From CAZVPF01 sp964628195 (GTDB lineage Bacteria > Planctomycetota > Phycisphaerae > Sedimentisphaerales > Anaerohalosphaeraceae): a stretch of 64,000 nt of DNA. The notes beneath the pieces were generated by a model. The model saw only the letters and a list, made by a program, of their open reading frames with translations, was not told the DNA's origin and did not search any database. The position numbers were made by a program, and so were the translations under genes. Positions 53,600 to 62,661 of this stretch are shown piece after piece. The DNA lies in contig CAZVPF010000002.1 of assembly GCA_964628195.1 (NCBI GenBank), positions 140,401 through 204,400 on the forward strand. The letters are read 5' to 3'. Position 1 is the stretch's first letter. Each line of letters begins with the position of its first letter.

Positions 53600-53971
53600 C
53601 TAAACCGACACGCCCTCAAGTCGCAACTGCTCTGTTTTTTCTATGGAACACTCCTCGCACAGGAAAACAGGCGGTTCTGAAATTCTGTCGTAGTTTTTTG
53701 TTTTCACCAGCCGGTACCCGCGGGCGGTCTTTCCGCATCGACCGCATTGAACCTTGTCGGCTACCTGCCATTGTGAGCCAAGTTTGGAACTTGTGAAAAT
53801 AAACCTGTCTACCCAGAAAAAGATTAGCCCGCCTATGAAGTTGGCAACAATCGTGCCCGCCAGCTTACCCAGGTCAGCAAGCCAGACCAGCACTAACGCA
53901 AGAATAGGCGTGCTCAACTGCCACCTGAAAAGATAAAGACCGTAACGCTTGAGATTAACCTTTATTTTCAT
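53600..53971 (-). CDS. small membrane protein with C-terminal zinc ribbon
   Basis: I cannot name this 123-residue protein. It has two membrane helices (WQLSTPILALVLVWLADL and TIVANFIGGLIFFWVDRFIF), similar to half of a GtrA-like flippase. A cytosolic tail with CGRCG and CEEC pairs follows, a likely zinc ribbon. The ATG at 53971 follows AAAGGG; the same frame extends upstream to 54127 but that part looks non-coding. It is divergent from a sensor kinase gene. Confidence 0.6.
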   Translation of the reverse strand: MKIKVNLKRYGLYLFRWQLSTPILALVLVWLADLGKLAGTIVANFIGGLIFFWVDRFIFTSSKLGSQWQVADKVQCGRCGKTARGYRLVKTKNYDRISEPPVFLCEECSIEKTEQLRLEGVSV

Positions 53972-54238
53972 CTTAAGCCCTTTATTAACATTGTAAGGCA
54001 TTTCGACATAACGATAACGGATTATAACCATATAGCAATATACGTCAATAATGCAGCAGAATATTTGTAATAAAAACGTGCTTTTATAAAAAAAATGCCA
54101 TTTAGAGCCGCGATTCATATTTTGCATAAGTGGACAATTTTGGTCCGCATAAAATTTTTAAATTGTCAATCCGCTTGCATTTTCAAAGTATATGCTTTAC
54201 AATATATTAACCATGTCAGACCCATTTTAAGGCGTTTT

Positions 54239-56329
54239 ATGGATTCGCATGTCCAGAATAATGTCAGCGTCGCCAAGCAGCTCAAGATGTATAAAAGCAT
54301 CATCGAGTCGCTCCAGACCCGCCTGTCAGGCCTGCTCAACCAGAACATCCGCCTCAAAGAAACAAAGGTCCTGCTCGAATCCATTTTCAACAATATCGAC
54401 GCTTTCGTTTGGGTTATTGACGTCACCGCAGCAGGCCAGTTCAAATGCGTACACATGAACCCTGCCTGTTCGAGGTTAACGGGTAAAAATATACCGCCTG
54501 ACCAGAATAAGGATCTCGGCGAAGTTTTCCTGCCTCCTCAGGGAACCATCATACATAAGTGGTGCATTGAGCTTATGAAAGTTAAAAGGCCTGTTCAGTT
54601 TCAATACGAATACAGGCTAAACGGCCTTCCTTTCTGGATGCTCACAACCTTGATCCCGATTTTCTCCGCATCCGGTGATGTCTACCGCGTGATAAGCATC
54701 GGGTTCGATATAACTAAACAGAAACTTACGGAAAAGGCCCTTATAGAAAATGAACAGCGTTATGAACTTGCAGGCAGGGCAGGCAGGGTAGGCGTATGGG
54801 ACTGGGACCTGCATTCAGGCTCCATGTACCTCGACCCCTGGCTGAAAGAAATGCTCGGATATAAAGAGGACGAGATAACTAATAATATCGAAAACTGGTC
54901 TGCAAACGTTCATCCTGAAGACAAACCGCAGCTTGAAGAAATTATCAATAATATTCTCGAGGGCAAAAAGGATAATTTCGAATTTGTCCACAGGATGCTA
55001 AAAAAGGATGGTTCAGTGGTCTGGCTGCTCGCAAGGGGCCAGGTCGTTCTTGGCGAAGACGGCAAGCCCGTTCGTATTTTCGGAACAGACGCCGACATTA
55101 CCGAGAGGATGAAAGTGTTGCGTCAGCTCCAAAAAACAAATATCGCTATCGAAGAGCGTGTCGAGCAGAGGACCGAGCAGCTTGAACGCACTACCCGCAG
55201 GCTTCAGTCGGAGGTCGAGGAGAGAAGCAAGATCGAAAAAATCCTCCGTGAAAACGAGCAGCGTTACCGTTCGCAGTTTGAAGACAGCCTCGCCGTTAAA
55301 CTCATAATCGACCCGCAAAACGGTAACATCCACGACGCCAACCCATCGGCATGTGATTTCTACGGATATTCCCATGAAAAGCTAAAGTCCATGAACATAG
55401 CAGATCTGAACATATTCTCCCCGGAACGCGTTAAAAAAGAAATGCAAAAGGCCAAAAAACACAAAAGAAACCACTTCAACTTTCAGCACAAACTTGCAGA
55501 CGGACGAGTCCGTGATGTAGAGGTTTATTCCAGTCCTATCAGGTACCAGGACAAACAGATGCTCTATTCGATTATTCACGATGTCACCGACCGCAACCGT
55601 GCCGTCGAAAAGGCCCGCCTTCACCAGGAGCAGCTCGCCCAGGTTTCAAGGCTGATAACTGTCGGCGAATTGGCCCAGAGCCTTGCTCATGAACTCAACC
55701 AGCCATTGTGTGCGATTCTCTCTCACTCCGAGAGAACCCTTTCAATGGTAAAACAAAATCCACAGGAAACATATAAGATAATGCAGAAACTTGGCACTAT
55801 TGTCAAGCAGGCCGACCGTGCCGGCAAAATACTCAACCGAATAAAGTCATTTATCAGAAAAGAACCCGCCGTCAAAGAGAACATAGATATAAATTCCCTT
55901 GTAAAAGAGGCGCTCAGCTTTCTTGAAGTCGAAACCAGGCATAACAATATAAAAGTAAAATTTATACTCGAAAAAGACTTGCCCCCCGTCCCTGCCGACC
56001 GTGTCCAGGTAGAGCAGGTGGTAATAAATCTTGCCCGAAACGCAATTGACGCTATGGCTGAAACGGACAAAGATGAAAGGCAGATAACCTTAAAAACCGC
56101 ACATGAAGGCCGTTTTATAAAAGTTTCAGTCATCGACACCGGGCCGGGCGTCCACGGTAAATACCGAAATATCGTTTTTGAGCCGTTTTACACTACAAAA
56201 AACGCAGGTTTGGGCCTCGGTCTTTCTATCAGCTCTTCAATTCTTGAATCCCACGGTGGAATTTTGTCGCTGAGTTCTGAAAAAAACACCTGTTTTGAAT
56301 TCACTTTACCCGTCCATGCTTCGAAATAA
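54239..56329 (+). CDS. PAS-domain sensor histidine kinase (FixL/NtrB-like)
   Basis: The 696-residue kinase has a short N-terminal coiled coil, three PAS domains (about 45-160, 174-290 with RVGVWDWDLHSGSMYLDPWLKEMLGY, and 337-454 with NPSACDFYGYSHEKL), a coiled-coil linker (EERVEQRTEQLERTTRRL), HisKA with His near 483 (SLAHELNQPLCAIL) and HATPase (NLARNAIDAM, DTGPGV, GLGLGLSI). No membrane segments are seen. ATG 54239 is chosen since the frame upstream to 54095 looks non-coding. The LNQPL box is typical of kinases paired with FixJ-type regulators, and one follows 82 bases downstream. Confidence 0.88.
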   Translation: MDSHVQNNVSVAKQLKMYKSIIESLQTRLSGLLNQNIRLKETKVLLESIFNNIDAFVWVIDVTAAGQFKCVHMNPACSRLTGKNIPPDQNKDLGEVFLPPQGTIIHKWCIELMKVKRPVQFQYEYRLNGLPFWMLTTLIPIFSASGDVYRVISIGFDITKQKLTEKALIENEQRYELAGRAGRVGVWDWDLHSGSMYLDPWLKEMLGYKEDEITNNIENWSANVHPEDKPQLEEIINNILEGKKDNFEFVHRMLKKDGSVVWLLARGQVVLGEDGKPVRIFGTDADITERMKVLRQLQKTNIAIEERVEQRTEQLERTTRRLQSEVEERSKIEKILRENEQRYRSQFEDSLAVKLIIDPQNGNIHDANPSACDFYGYSHEKLKSMNIADLNIFSPERVKKEMQKAKKHKRNHFNFQHKLADGRVRDVEVYSSPIRYQDKQMLYSIIHDVTDRNRAVEKARLHQEQLAQVSRLITVGELAQSLAHELNQPLCAILSHSERTLSMVKQNPQETYKIMQKLGTIVKQADRAGKILNRIKSFIRKEPAVKENIDINSLVKEALSFLEVETRHNNIKVKFILEKDLPPVPADRVQVEQVVINLARNAIDAMAETDKDERQITLKTAHEGRFIKVSVIDTGPGVHGKYRNIVFEPFYTTKNAGLGLGLSISSSILESHGGILSLSSEKNTCFEFTLPVHASK

Positions 56330-56411
56330 CCAACAGACCTTCTTATTTTGAAGTATCTAAATTCGACATTTTTGTTGTATTTGTAAATATCTGTGTTAGA
56401 ATAAGTTACAA

Positions 56412-57110
56412 ATGGATAATAATAGTTCCTCTTTAGAAGTCACTCGGAATAAGGTAATGGAACAGCACAGCACCATTTTTATTATTGATGATGATCAGGC
56501 GGTAAGGGATGCCATCTCGGATCTTGTCGAAGGAATGGGACTTACAGCTGAATCTTACGCTACGGCCGAAGATTTCCTCGAAAATTATGAGCACTGCGAT
56601 ACCGGCTGCATGGTTCTTGATGTCAGAATGCCAGGAATGAGCGGCCTTGACTTGCAGGCGAGAATGGTCAGCATGGATATTAACCTGCCGGTCGTTTTTA
56701 TTACCGGCCACGGCGATGTCCCCATGGCCGTAAAGGCAATGAAAAACGGCGCAGTCGATTTCATCGAAAAACCCTTCCGTGAGCAGGCATTATGGGATTG
56801 CATAAGAAAAGCCCTCGACCACAGCCACGAGCTTTCCGAACATAACAGCAAAAAGAGAGAGGTTAAAAAGAAATACGCCCTCTTGACCGATCGAGAAAAA
56901 CAGGTCCTTAATTTCATCCTTGAAGGTTTCAGCGACAAAGAGGCCGCCCACGAACTTAATGTAACACAGAGGGCGATCGCATTTCACCGTAATAACATCT
57001 TAAAGAAAATGCGAACTGCATCTGTTGTTGAGCTTGTAAACAAGGTAAACACTTTCTGTCCTGTCGAACATAAGCAGCCCGACACAGAAAGCAACATCTC
57101 CAGTGCCTGA
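56412..57110 (+). CDS. FixJ-family response regulator (REC-LuxR HTH)
   Basis: The 232-residue protein has a receiver domain (IFIIDDDQAVRDAI, phosphoacceptor D70 in MVLDVRMPGMSGLDLQ, FITGHGDVPMAVKAMKNGAVDFIEKPF) and a LuxR-type helix-turn-helix (LTDREKQVLNFILEGFSDKEAAHELNVTQRAIAFHRNNILKKM). The VPMAVxAMKxGAxDFxEKP stretch marks the FixJ/TodT group. ATG 56457 is an alternative start. It should be the output of the adjacent PAS kinase. Confidence 0.9.
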   Translation: MDNNSSSLEVTRNKVMEQHSTIFIIDDDQAVRDAISDLVEGMGLTAESYATAEDFLENYEHCDTGCMVLDVRMPGMSGLDLQARMVSMDINLPVVFITGHGDVPMAVKAMKNGAVDFIEKPFREQALWDCIRKALDHSHELSEHNSKKREVKKKYALLTDREKQVLNFILEGFSDKEAAHELNVTQRAIAFHRNNILKKMRTASVVELVNKVNTFCPVEHKQPDTESNISSA

Positions 57111-57124
57111 CACCTTTCCTTAAA

Positions 57125-57937
57125 TCACGCGCACTTCCAGCCCTTGCGCGAACGTTTCATCAGTTCCCCTGCCCATGTTTCGAAATAGAACGGGTAAATA
57201 TTGACTGCAAGCATCTCCCCTGTGATCGCAAGGCCCTCATATGAATTGGCAGTGAAGTCCCTGTTCTCATTCACACTGCCGTAATTAATCGTCTTGTCAT
57301 AAAGCGAGGCAAGCTTTTTCAATCGCCTTTCTTTCCTCGCCGCTAAAGTCTCCCTGTCCGTCATGGCTGCTCGAAAATATGCCCGAACCTGTCTTACGTT
57401 CACATCCTTATCGTTAAAACCGCCCTGCAGCCATGCAGGCAGCCGGTCGCTTATCTCCTTTTTGTGGTCGATCCCCAGGTGCTCCTGGTCCTCATAATCA
57501 TAATGGATCAGCGGGTCGTAAAAAAATACACCCGGGCTGTAATCGTTTCTCATTTTCGCCGCGTAAGACGCGATATTGTCCATCGATTGTTTACCCACAG
57601 GCGGCCCGCCCGGCATATCGCCTATAAGCATTGTATGACAGTACCGGTTAAAATCGCTGCGGTTATAACCCGAAATCCTGCTGTAAACCGCCTGAAGCGT
57701 CGGAAGCGTGGATGTCCGCACATCCATAATTATCAGCCGGCAGCCCGTTGTCTGTTTCGCAAGGTTATCAAGCTGCTCCAAATTTATACGCCCCGAATCA
57801 ATATCCGGAAAAACGGTTTCAGTTTCCGGTCCAAAATTTGAATCGCTCAGACGCTCACGTATATCGGCAAGCAGCACCTTATCCAGTGAAAATACTATTA
57901 CTTTGTCGGACCTGTCAGGATGTGATAATACGTTCAT
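57125..57937 (-). CDS. hypothetical protein
   Basis: I do not recognise this 270-residue soluble protein. The N-terminal 115 residues alternate strands and helices in a receiver-like pattern (KVIVFSLDKVLLADIRERLSD, CRLIIMDVRTSTLPTL, HTMLIGDMPGGPP) but lack the conserved acidic pocket, so it could be a pseudo-receiver. The C-terminal half is helical and basic, ending RSRKGWKCA. It is convergent with the FixJ-like gene, 14 bases between stops. Confidence 0.6.
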   Translation of the reverse strand: MNVLSHPDRSDKVIVFSLDKVLLADIRERLSDSNFGPETETVFPDIDSGRINLEQLDNLAKQTTGCRLIIMDVRTSTLPTLQAVYSRISGYNRSDFNRYCHTMLIGDMPGGPPVGKQSMDNIASYAAKMRNDYSPGVFFYDPLIHYDYEDQEHLGIDHKKEISDRLPAWLQGGFNDKDVNVRQVRAYFRAAMTDRETLAARKERRLKKLASLYDKTINYGSVNENRDFTANSYEGLAITGEMLAVNIYPFYFETWAGELMKRSRKGWKCA

Positions 57938-58116
57938 TTTTCGCTCAAAAAAACAATAAATCTTTACATCAATTATTCATACGTAGTCAATCCATATAGG
58001 TTCTTCACGCTTTTTGCCCTTTTTTTGCTGAATTTCCCGCACAAATTTGATAATATCGGCATAGAAACTGTTTAGTATGGTTTAAAAGATAAAATTATTT
58101 AATAAACTCGGTGAAA

Positions 58117-58764
58117 ATGGACAGTACAGAACAGAAAAAAACCAAAAAAGACAAAACCCGTTTAATTATTGCCGGAATTTTGATATTTATCGGCGCAGGC
58201 CTTTGGATTTGGGACGATTACATCAAGGACCGCGTAATCCCAAAACGCTTCGGCGTCGTCGAGCAGAATCTTATTTACAGAAGCGGCGAAATTCACAGGG
58301 CCCTTATCGAAAAGGTGCTCAAAAAGCATGATATTGATGTAATAATCAACCTCACAAATTACGACAAGGCCAACCCCAACAGTGTTGCCGAAAAGGAAAT
58401 ATCCGAGAGACTCGGTATCAAAACATGTCGTTATCCTTTAAGGGGCAACGGCACCGGAGCCGTTGAAAACTATGCCGGCGCCCTGAAAGACCTCGTCACC
58501 GAATCCCGCAAAGGCAATAAGGTGCTTCTGCACTGTGCCGCCGGTTCCCAGAGAAGCGGCGGACTTACAGCCTTTTACAGGCTTTTGGTACAGGAAAAAG
58601 ACCCCGACGAGGTGATCAAGGAGATGAAAAAGTACGACTGGGACACCGACGACACCGACCTGCTCAACTATATTAATGAAAACATCGGGGCCGTCGCCTC
58701 GATTATGGTCCAGCACGGAATTATTGAAAAAGTCCCCGAACCCCTGCCGCAGTTAAACCCCTGA
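58117..58764 (+). CDS. membrane-anchored dual-specificity/tyrosine phosphatase
   Basis: The 215-residue protein has an N-terminal transmembrane anchor (LIIAGILIFIGAGLWIW, about 16-32). A cysteine phosphatase domain follows with FGVVEQNLIYRSGEIHRALIEKVLKKHDIDVIINL and the P-loop HCAAGSQRSGG (C-x5-R). Such proteins dephosphorylate phosphotyrosine, inositol phosphates or similar. A GTG at 58111 would add two residues. The catalytic domain probably faces the periplasm, given the short basic N-terminus. It is a single-gene unit. Confidence 0.8.
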   Translation: MDSTEQKKTKKDKTRLIIAGILIFIGAGLWIWDDYIKDRVIPKRFGVVEQNLIYRSGEIHRALIEKVLKKHDIDVIINLTNYDKANPNSVAEKEISERLGIKTCRYPLRGNGTGAVENYAGALKDLVTESRKGNKVLLHCAAGSQRSGGLTAFYRLLVQEKDPDEVIKEMKKYDWDTDDTDLLNYINENIGAVASIMVQHGIIEKVPEPLPQLNP

Positions 58765-58883
58765 GCGATTTCAACGGCTCTTATCTGCTAATTTTTTCAG
58801 TCATAACGGCATTTTTCTCTTGAGTCCAAACATGGATTCAGATATTTTATGACATGTCAAAAAATTCTAACACAGGAGAAAAA

Positions 58884-60287
58884 ATGTACAAAAATAATAA
58901 CTCGCCAAAACCTTCGCTGAATGTTACTACACGCAGACAGTTTTTAGGCATGGCCGCCGGCGCCGTCCTGCTGCCGTCCGCTGCATTTGCCATGGGCAAA
59001 AAGGTCTCTGTATCGCACAAACCCAACGTCGTCGTATTATTCATTGACGATCTCGGCTACGGTGACACTGAGGCATTCGGCTGCCCCGACATACCCACAC
59101 CCAACATAACCAAACTCGCCAAAGAAGGCACCAAATGCACCAACGCGTACACTATCTGCCCCGTTTGCTCTCCCAGCCGGACCGCGATAATGATGGGCAT
59201 GTACCCCAACCGTTTCGGCGTGTTTGGTAACGAGGACCGAGGCGCGCCGATACCTGAGGACCACCCGACCCTTGCAGAGTTTATGAAAGACGCAGGCTAT
59301 GTAACCGGCATGGTAGGCAGATGGGACATAGGCTCTGTCGAACAGGGCCCCCTTAACGAGGGCTTCATGGAAGTCGCCCGCCGCTCGATGATCGACAGCA
59401 GCGACCCGAGAAGAGCTATGCCAAACGGCCCGACCTACATCCAGGAAGACGGCGTCTACTGGACCGACCGCCAGGGCGATGAAATGGTCGATTTCGTGAC
59501 CCGCCACAAGGACGAAAAGTTCTTCCTGTATTTCGCACCGCTTGCGATTCACTTCCCCGTCGAAGAGGCCCCCCAAAAGTACCTCGACAGGGTCCCCGCG
59601 AGCATAACCGATGAAAAACGCAGGTACCTCGCCGGCACGCTTATCGCCGCGGACGATGCGGTTGGAAAAGTCATGGCCGCGATAAAGGAAAATAAGCTGG
59701 ATGAAAACACCCTCGTGATACTCACCGGAGATAACGGCGGCTGGGATCCCGACGGCGCAAGACACGAACCTTTCCGCGGAGGCAAGGCTACCGAGTGGGA
59801 AGGCGCGGTTCACGAGCCTTTTATTGTACGCTGGCCCGGAACGGTGCCTGCCGGCAAAACTTACGACGGCATGATATCCACCCTCGATGTCTACGCAACC
59901 TCAGCCGCGGTCGCGGAAAAGCCCCTCCCGGAAAAATGCGAGGGCGTAAACCTTCTGCCTTACCTCCAGGGACTCAAAGATGGCGAACCTCACGAAACGC
60001 TGTACTGGCGCTGGCTGGAGGGGGGAAAACGCTCCGCCCATGCCGTCAGGCACAAGAACTGGCGACTGATGCGAAAAACCGAGGACCAGCCCTGGAGGCT
60101 CTACGACATCAAAGCCGACCCCGGCGAGACAACCGACCTCGCCGACCAGAAGCCCGAGGTAGTCAAAAAGCTCTCAAAGATGTACGAGGAATGGGTCGCT
60201 GAATTGCCCGGCCCGTCGGGTTACAGCAGGGGAGTTGGCGGCCACTGTCCCAGGGGTATCGGCTGGGCAACACCGGATAACCCGTAA
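58884..60287 (+). CDS. Tat-exported sulfatase
   Basis: The 467-residue type I sulfatase has a twin-arginine signal (RRQFLG, 17-22, then a hydrophobic segment ending SAAFA). Metal residues are in LFIDDLGYGD, and CSPSR carries C95 as the formylglycine precursor. GRWDIGSVEQGPLNEGF, TGDNGGWDPD and the C-terminal WRLYDIKADPGETTDLA follow. It hydrolyses sulfate esters in the periplasm, probably on polysaccharides. ATG 58884 has AGGAG upstream; an earlier ATG at 58854 is possible. The formylglycine-generating enzyme is not in the window. Confidence 0.9.
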   Translation: MYKNNNSPKPSLNVTTRRQFLGMAAGAVLLPSAAFAMGKKVSVSHKPNVVVLFIDDLGYGDTEAFGCPDIPTPNITKLAKEGTKCTNAYTICPVCSPSRTAIMMGMYPNRFGVFGNEDRGAPIPEDHPTLAEFMKDAGYVTGMVGRWDIGSVEQGPLNEGFMEVARRSMIDSSDPRRAMPNGPTYIQEDGVYWTDRQGDEMVDFVTRHKDEKFFLYFAPLAIHFPVEEAPQKYLDRVPASITDEKRRYLAGTLIAADDAVGKVMAAIKENKLDENTLVILTGDNGGWDPDGARHEPFRGGKATEWEGAVHEPFIVRWPGTVPAGKTYDGMISTLDVYATSAAVAEKPLPEKCEGVNLLPYLQGLKDGEPHETLYWRWLEGGKRSAHAVRHKNWRLMRKTEDQPWRLYDIKADPGETTDLADQKPEVVKKLSKMYEEWVAELPGPSGYSRGVGGHCPRGIGWATPDNP

Positions 60288-60313
60288 TCGAGCTGCGCAG
60301 CTCAAAGGTCGCA

Positions 60314-61009
60314 ATGAAAAAAATAAGCATCAGATCACTTTGCTGGTACCTGAAACATCCGTGGTTGATGGATATCTGCTGCTCACAGATTTTTCGCGCC
60401 GCCGCAAAGCGTATCAAACCCCCGCCGCAGACAGTTCAGTGGTATCACGACAGGGCAGTTACCTTTCCCCAGGCCGCGATAAAAGTAACAGGACGCTATC
60501 AGCCGCAAGGCTCTATCGATATCAGGAAAGGCGGCTGTGATGAAATGCTCAACATATTCGCCGACCACCTCCAGGCACAGCGTATTATCGAAACCGGCGT
60601 CTGCCACGGGCTTTCTTCAAAGGCTCTGCTGCTTTCGCTGAGCAAACGCGGCGGCAAACTCGTCAGCACCGATGTCCCTTCGCTCGAACGATGGGTCAAC
60701 TTCGGCGATCAGGTGCCCGAAGATTTGAAACGCTGCTGGCAATTGGTGCTCAGGCCCGACCGCCGGGTACTGCCTGCCCTTATCGAGCAGATGCGCCCCC
60801 TCGACATGTGCTACTACGACAGCGACAAAAGTTACACCGGCAGGATGTTCGCCTATCCTTTACTCTGGCAGGCCCTTAGAACAGGCGGGATATTCGTCTC
60901 GGACGACATTTCGGACAATTACGCTTTCCGCGACTTCTGCCAAAAAATCAAACGTGACCCCGTAATCGCCGCAGCCGACAAAAGATACGTAGGCATTATC
61001 GTCAAATAA
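60314..61009 (+). CDS. class I SAM methyltransferase-like protein
   Basis: The 231-residue protein has a Methyltransf_24-like core: AQRIIETGVCHGLSSKALLLSLS (motif I with G-V-C-H-G), LVSTDVPS (acidic strand), LDMCYYDSDKSYTGRMFAYPLLWQALRTGGIFVSDD. The D-x-D/SY-x-G pattern is typical of the CmcI/cephalosporin hydroxylase-like group of O-methyltransferases. It lies 26 bases after the sulfatase and is probably co-transcribed, which suggests a carbohydrate-related role; the substrate is unknown. Confidence 0.7.
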   Translation: MKKISIRSLCWYLKHPWLMDICCSQIFRAAAKRIKPPPQTVQWYHDRAVTFPQAAIKVTGRYQPQGSIDIRKGGCDEMLNIFADHLQAQRIIETGVCHGLSSKALLLSLSKRGGKLVSTDVPSLERWVNFGDQVPEDLKRCWQLVLRPDRRVLPALIEQMRPLDMCYYDSDKSYTGRMFAYPLLWQALRTGGIFVSDDISDNYAFRDFCQKIKRDPVIAAADKRYVGIIVK

Positions 61010-61033
61010 CCCCCGCCCATCTGTGTTCGTTTT

Positions 61034-61084
61034 CCTGCCCCCTATAACCTACCCCCTATAACCTATAACCTGTAACCTGTAACC
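61034..61084. repeat. heptanucleotide repeat array (copy 2)
   Basis: In register, the plus strand reads units such as TGCCCCC, TATAACC, TACCCCC, TATAACC, TATAACC, TGTAACC and TGTAACC. This is the same 7-base family as at 34 kb, here in a 251-base intergenic gap between convergent genes. Confidence 0.8.
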
Positions 61085-61186
61085 GCCCTTAGCGGCTTTG
61101 CGCTTAGCGCGAAAATAAAAAACACCGCCGAAAACACCAAATCCCGGCCCATGTTTCAACGCAAAAACTTCCCTACCTCTAATGCC

Positions 61187-61256
61187 TGATTCCTGATACC
61201 TGTGTTCTGTCTTCTGTGTTCTGTTTCCTATCCCCTATAACCTACAACCTGTCTCA
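61187..61256. repeat. heptanucleotide repeat array (copy 3)
   Basis: Ten successive 7-base units (TGATTCC, TGATACC, TGTGTTC, TGTCTTC, TGTGTTC, TGTTTCC, TATCCCC, TATAACC, TACAACC, TGTCTCA) keep phase although their middles vary. Each begins with T and nearly all end in C, so the period is maintained while the sequence drifts. It ends just before the stop of the minus-strand isomerase gene. Confidence 0.8.
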
Positions 61257-61260
61257 CCCC

Positions 61261-62058
61261 CTAAACCGGGCGGTAATGGCTGTATGGAACCTTTGCCTCA
61301 GGCTTGCCCGGCCAGCTCATTTTATCGAACAAAAAATCGCTTCCGCGTTTTATCATCGTGCCCGGCATTGTCGGGAACATTTCAAGCGAGCCGATTATCT
61401 GGTTGTCATACTTTTTCAAAGCTTCAAGCAGGTAGTCCCAGTGGTCGTGCGGTATCCCGCCGTCAACTCCAGGCGGCTCATGGTCGTCGATAACACCATA
61501 GTTGTCCGTAAGGTGCACATAAGTTGTCCGCGGCGCGAGCTTGTCTACGTATTCCGTGAAAGGCGCATCGGGGTCAAGATTAATAAAGCCCGTGTCGATG
61601 CAGAAATAAATGTCCTCAAATTTATCACCAACCTGCATCAGCGCAGAGAGCTTTCCCGTTTCAATGCTGATCTGCACATTGTGGGCCAGCGCAATATCAA
61701 GCACATCCTTTGCGAACGACCAGTCCGCTATGCCGAGCTGATCGGATATGCACAGGCTCTCAAGCGTTGCGATCATCGGCGCGTTGTTCAGCATCTGGGC
61801 ACACTGTATCTGCTCGGTCCAGTCATCGATCGTCGGCCCGTCGTTGCGCGAGTTAAGTGTCACCAGCATACCCTCTGTCGCGTGTTTGAGCCTGTTCCAG
61901 TTCCGCTTCGCGTATCGGCAGTCATGGCTGGCCCGGATCGTAGGCCAAAGCTCTATCCCGAAACCGAGCCTCTTGAGATAGTCACACTCCTGCTCAAAGG
62001 AAAGGTGATGTTCCCTCCACCAGAAAACCATTGTCGAAACTACATATCTGATATTCAT
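61261..62058 (-). CDS. sugar phosphate isomerase/epimerase family protein
   Basis: The 265-residue TIM-barrel protein belongs to the AP endonuclease 2/xylose isomerase-like family. It shows LKRLGFGIELWPTIR, VTLNSRNDGPTIDDWTEQIQCA, VQISIETGKLSALM, YFCIDTGFINLD, TYVHLTDNYGVIDDHEPPGVDGGIPHDHWDYL and IGSLEMFP, with metal ligands in the E, D-T-G, H-L-T-D and E positions. Sugar epimerase or isomerase activity is plausible; the substrate is unknown. It is a single minus-strand gene. Confidence 0.8.
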   Translation of the reverse strand: MNIRYVVSTMVFWWREHHLSFEQECDYLKRLGFGIELWPTIRASHDCRYAKRNWNRLKHATEGMLVTLNSRNDGPTIDDWTEQIQCAQMLNNAPMIATLESLCISDQLGIADWSFAKDVLDIALAHNVQISIETGKLSALMQVGDKFEDIYFCIDTGFINLDPDAPFTEYVDKLAPRTTYVHLTDNYGVIDDHEPPGVDGGIPHDHWDYLLEALKKYDNQIIGSLEMFPTMPGTMIKRGSDFLFDKMSWPGKPEAKVPYSHYRPV

Positions 62059-62279
62059 TAATCAACAAACTCCGCATACTTAACACGCTACGGGCCAAAC
62101 AAACGCCCGTATTATAATAATAACCCAAAGCCTTTCAAGTTTGAAAAAATGCGAAAATAGTTGTTTTCAGCGTTAATAATAATTTTTCAGACCTGCAATG
62201 CCCTGAATTTGGCCGACGTTTACTGTCCTTTATCGGCAATTTTTGACTCAAAAATGGGAGAAAAATTCATAAAAAAGTG

Positions 62280-62307
62280 TTGAACTGGTCGTATTTAGCG
62301 GTATAAT
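62280..62307 (+). promoter_or_regulatory. sigma-70 promoter of rpmE-prfA
   Basis: TTGAAC (62280-62285) and a perfect TATAAT (62302-62307) are 16 bases apart. Transcription would start near 62314, about 23 bases before the rpmE ATG. Confidence 0.7.
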
Positions 62308-62336
62308 ACGAGGCTTTAGATTGTCTGGAGAAAAAA

Positions 62337-62567
62337 ATGAAAGAAAGCATACATCCTGAATATAAGACTGTAAAGGTCCGTTGCGGTTGTGGAAACACGT
62401 TTGAGACACGCAGCACGGCAAACGAGATTCGTGCGGACATCTGCTCTATGTGCCATCCGTTCTATACAGGCAAGCAGAAATTCGTCGACACCGCCGGCCG
62501 TATCGACCGCTTCAAGAAGAAATTCGGTACCGATTACTTCAAAGGCAAGAAAAAAGGCAAGAAATAG
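62337..62567 (+). CDS. rpmE: 50S ribosomal protein L31
   Basis: The 76-residue protein has MKESIHPEYKTVKVRCGCGNTFETRST and ICSMCHPFYTGKQKFVDTAGRIDRFKKKFG, the L31 signature. C16, C18, C37 and C40 make it the zinc-binding form. The C-terminus is lysine-rich. A GGAG site precedes the ATG. It is followed by prfA, a common bacterial gene pair. Confidence 0.97.
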   Translation: MKESIHPEYKTVKVRCGCGNTFETRSTANEIRADICSMCHPFYTGKQKFVDTAGRIDRFKKKFGTDYFKGKKKGKK

Positions 62568-62661
62568 CGACTTTTTAACTACAACTTACGCTGTTGGCGC
62601 TGATCCTACAGGTCATGAACCGGCAGCGTAATTTTTTTGCACATTTTGCGCGGGAATACCT

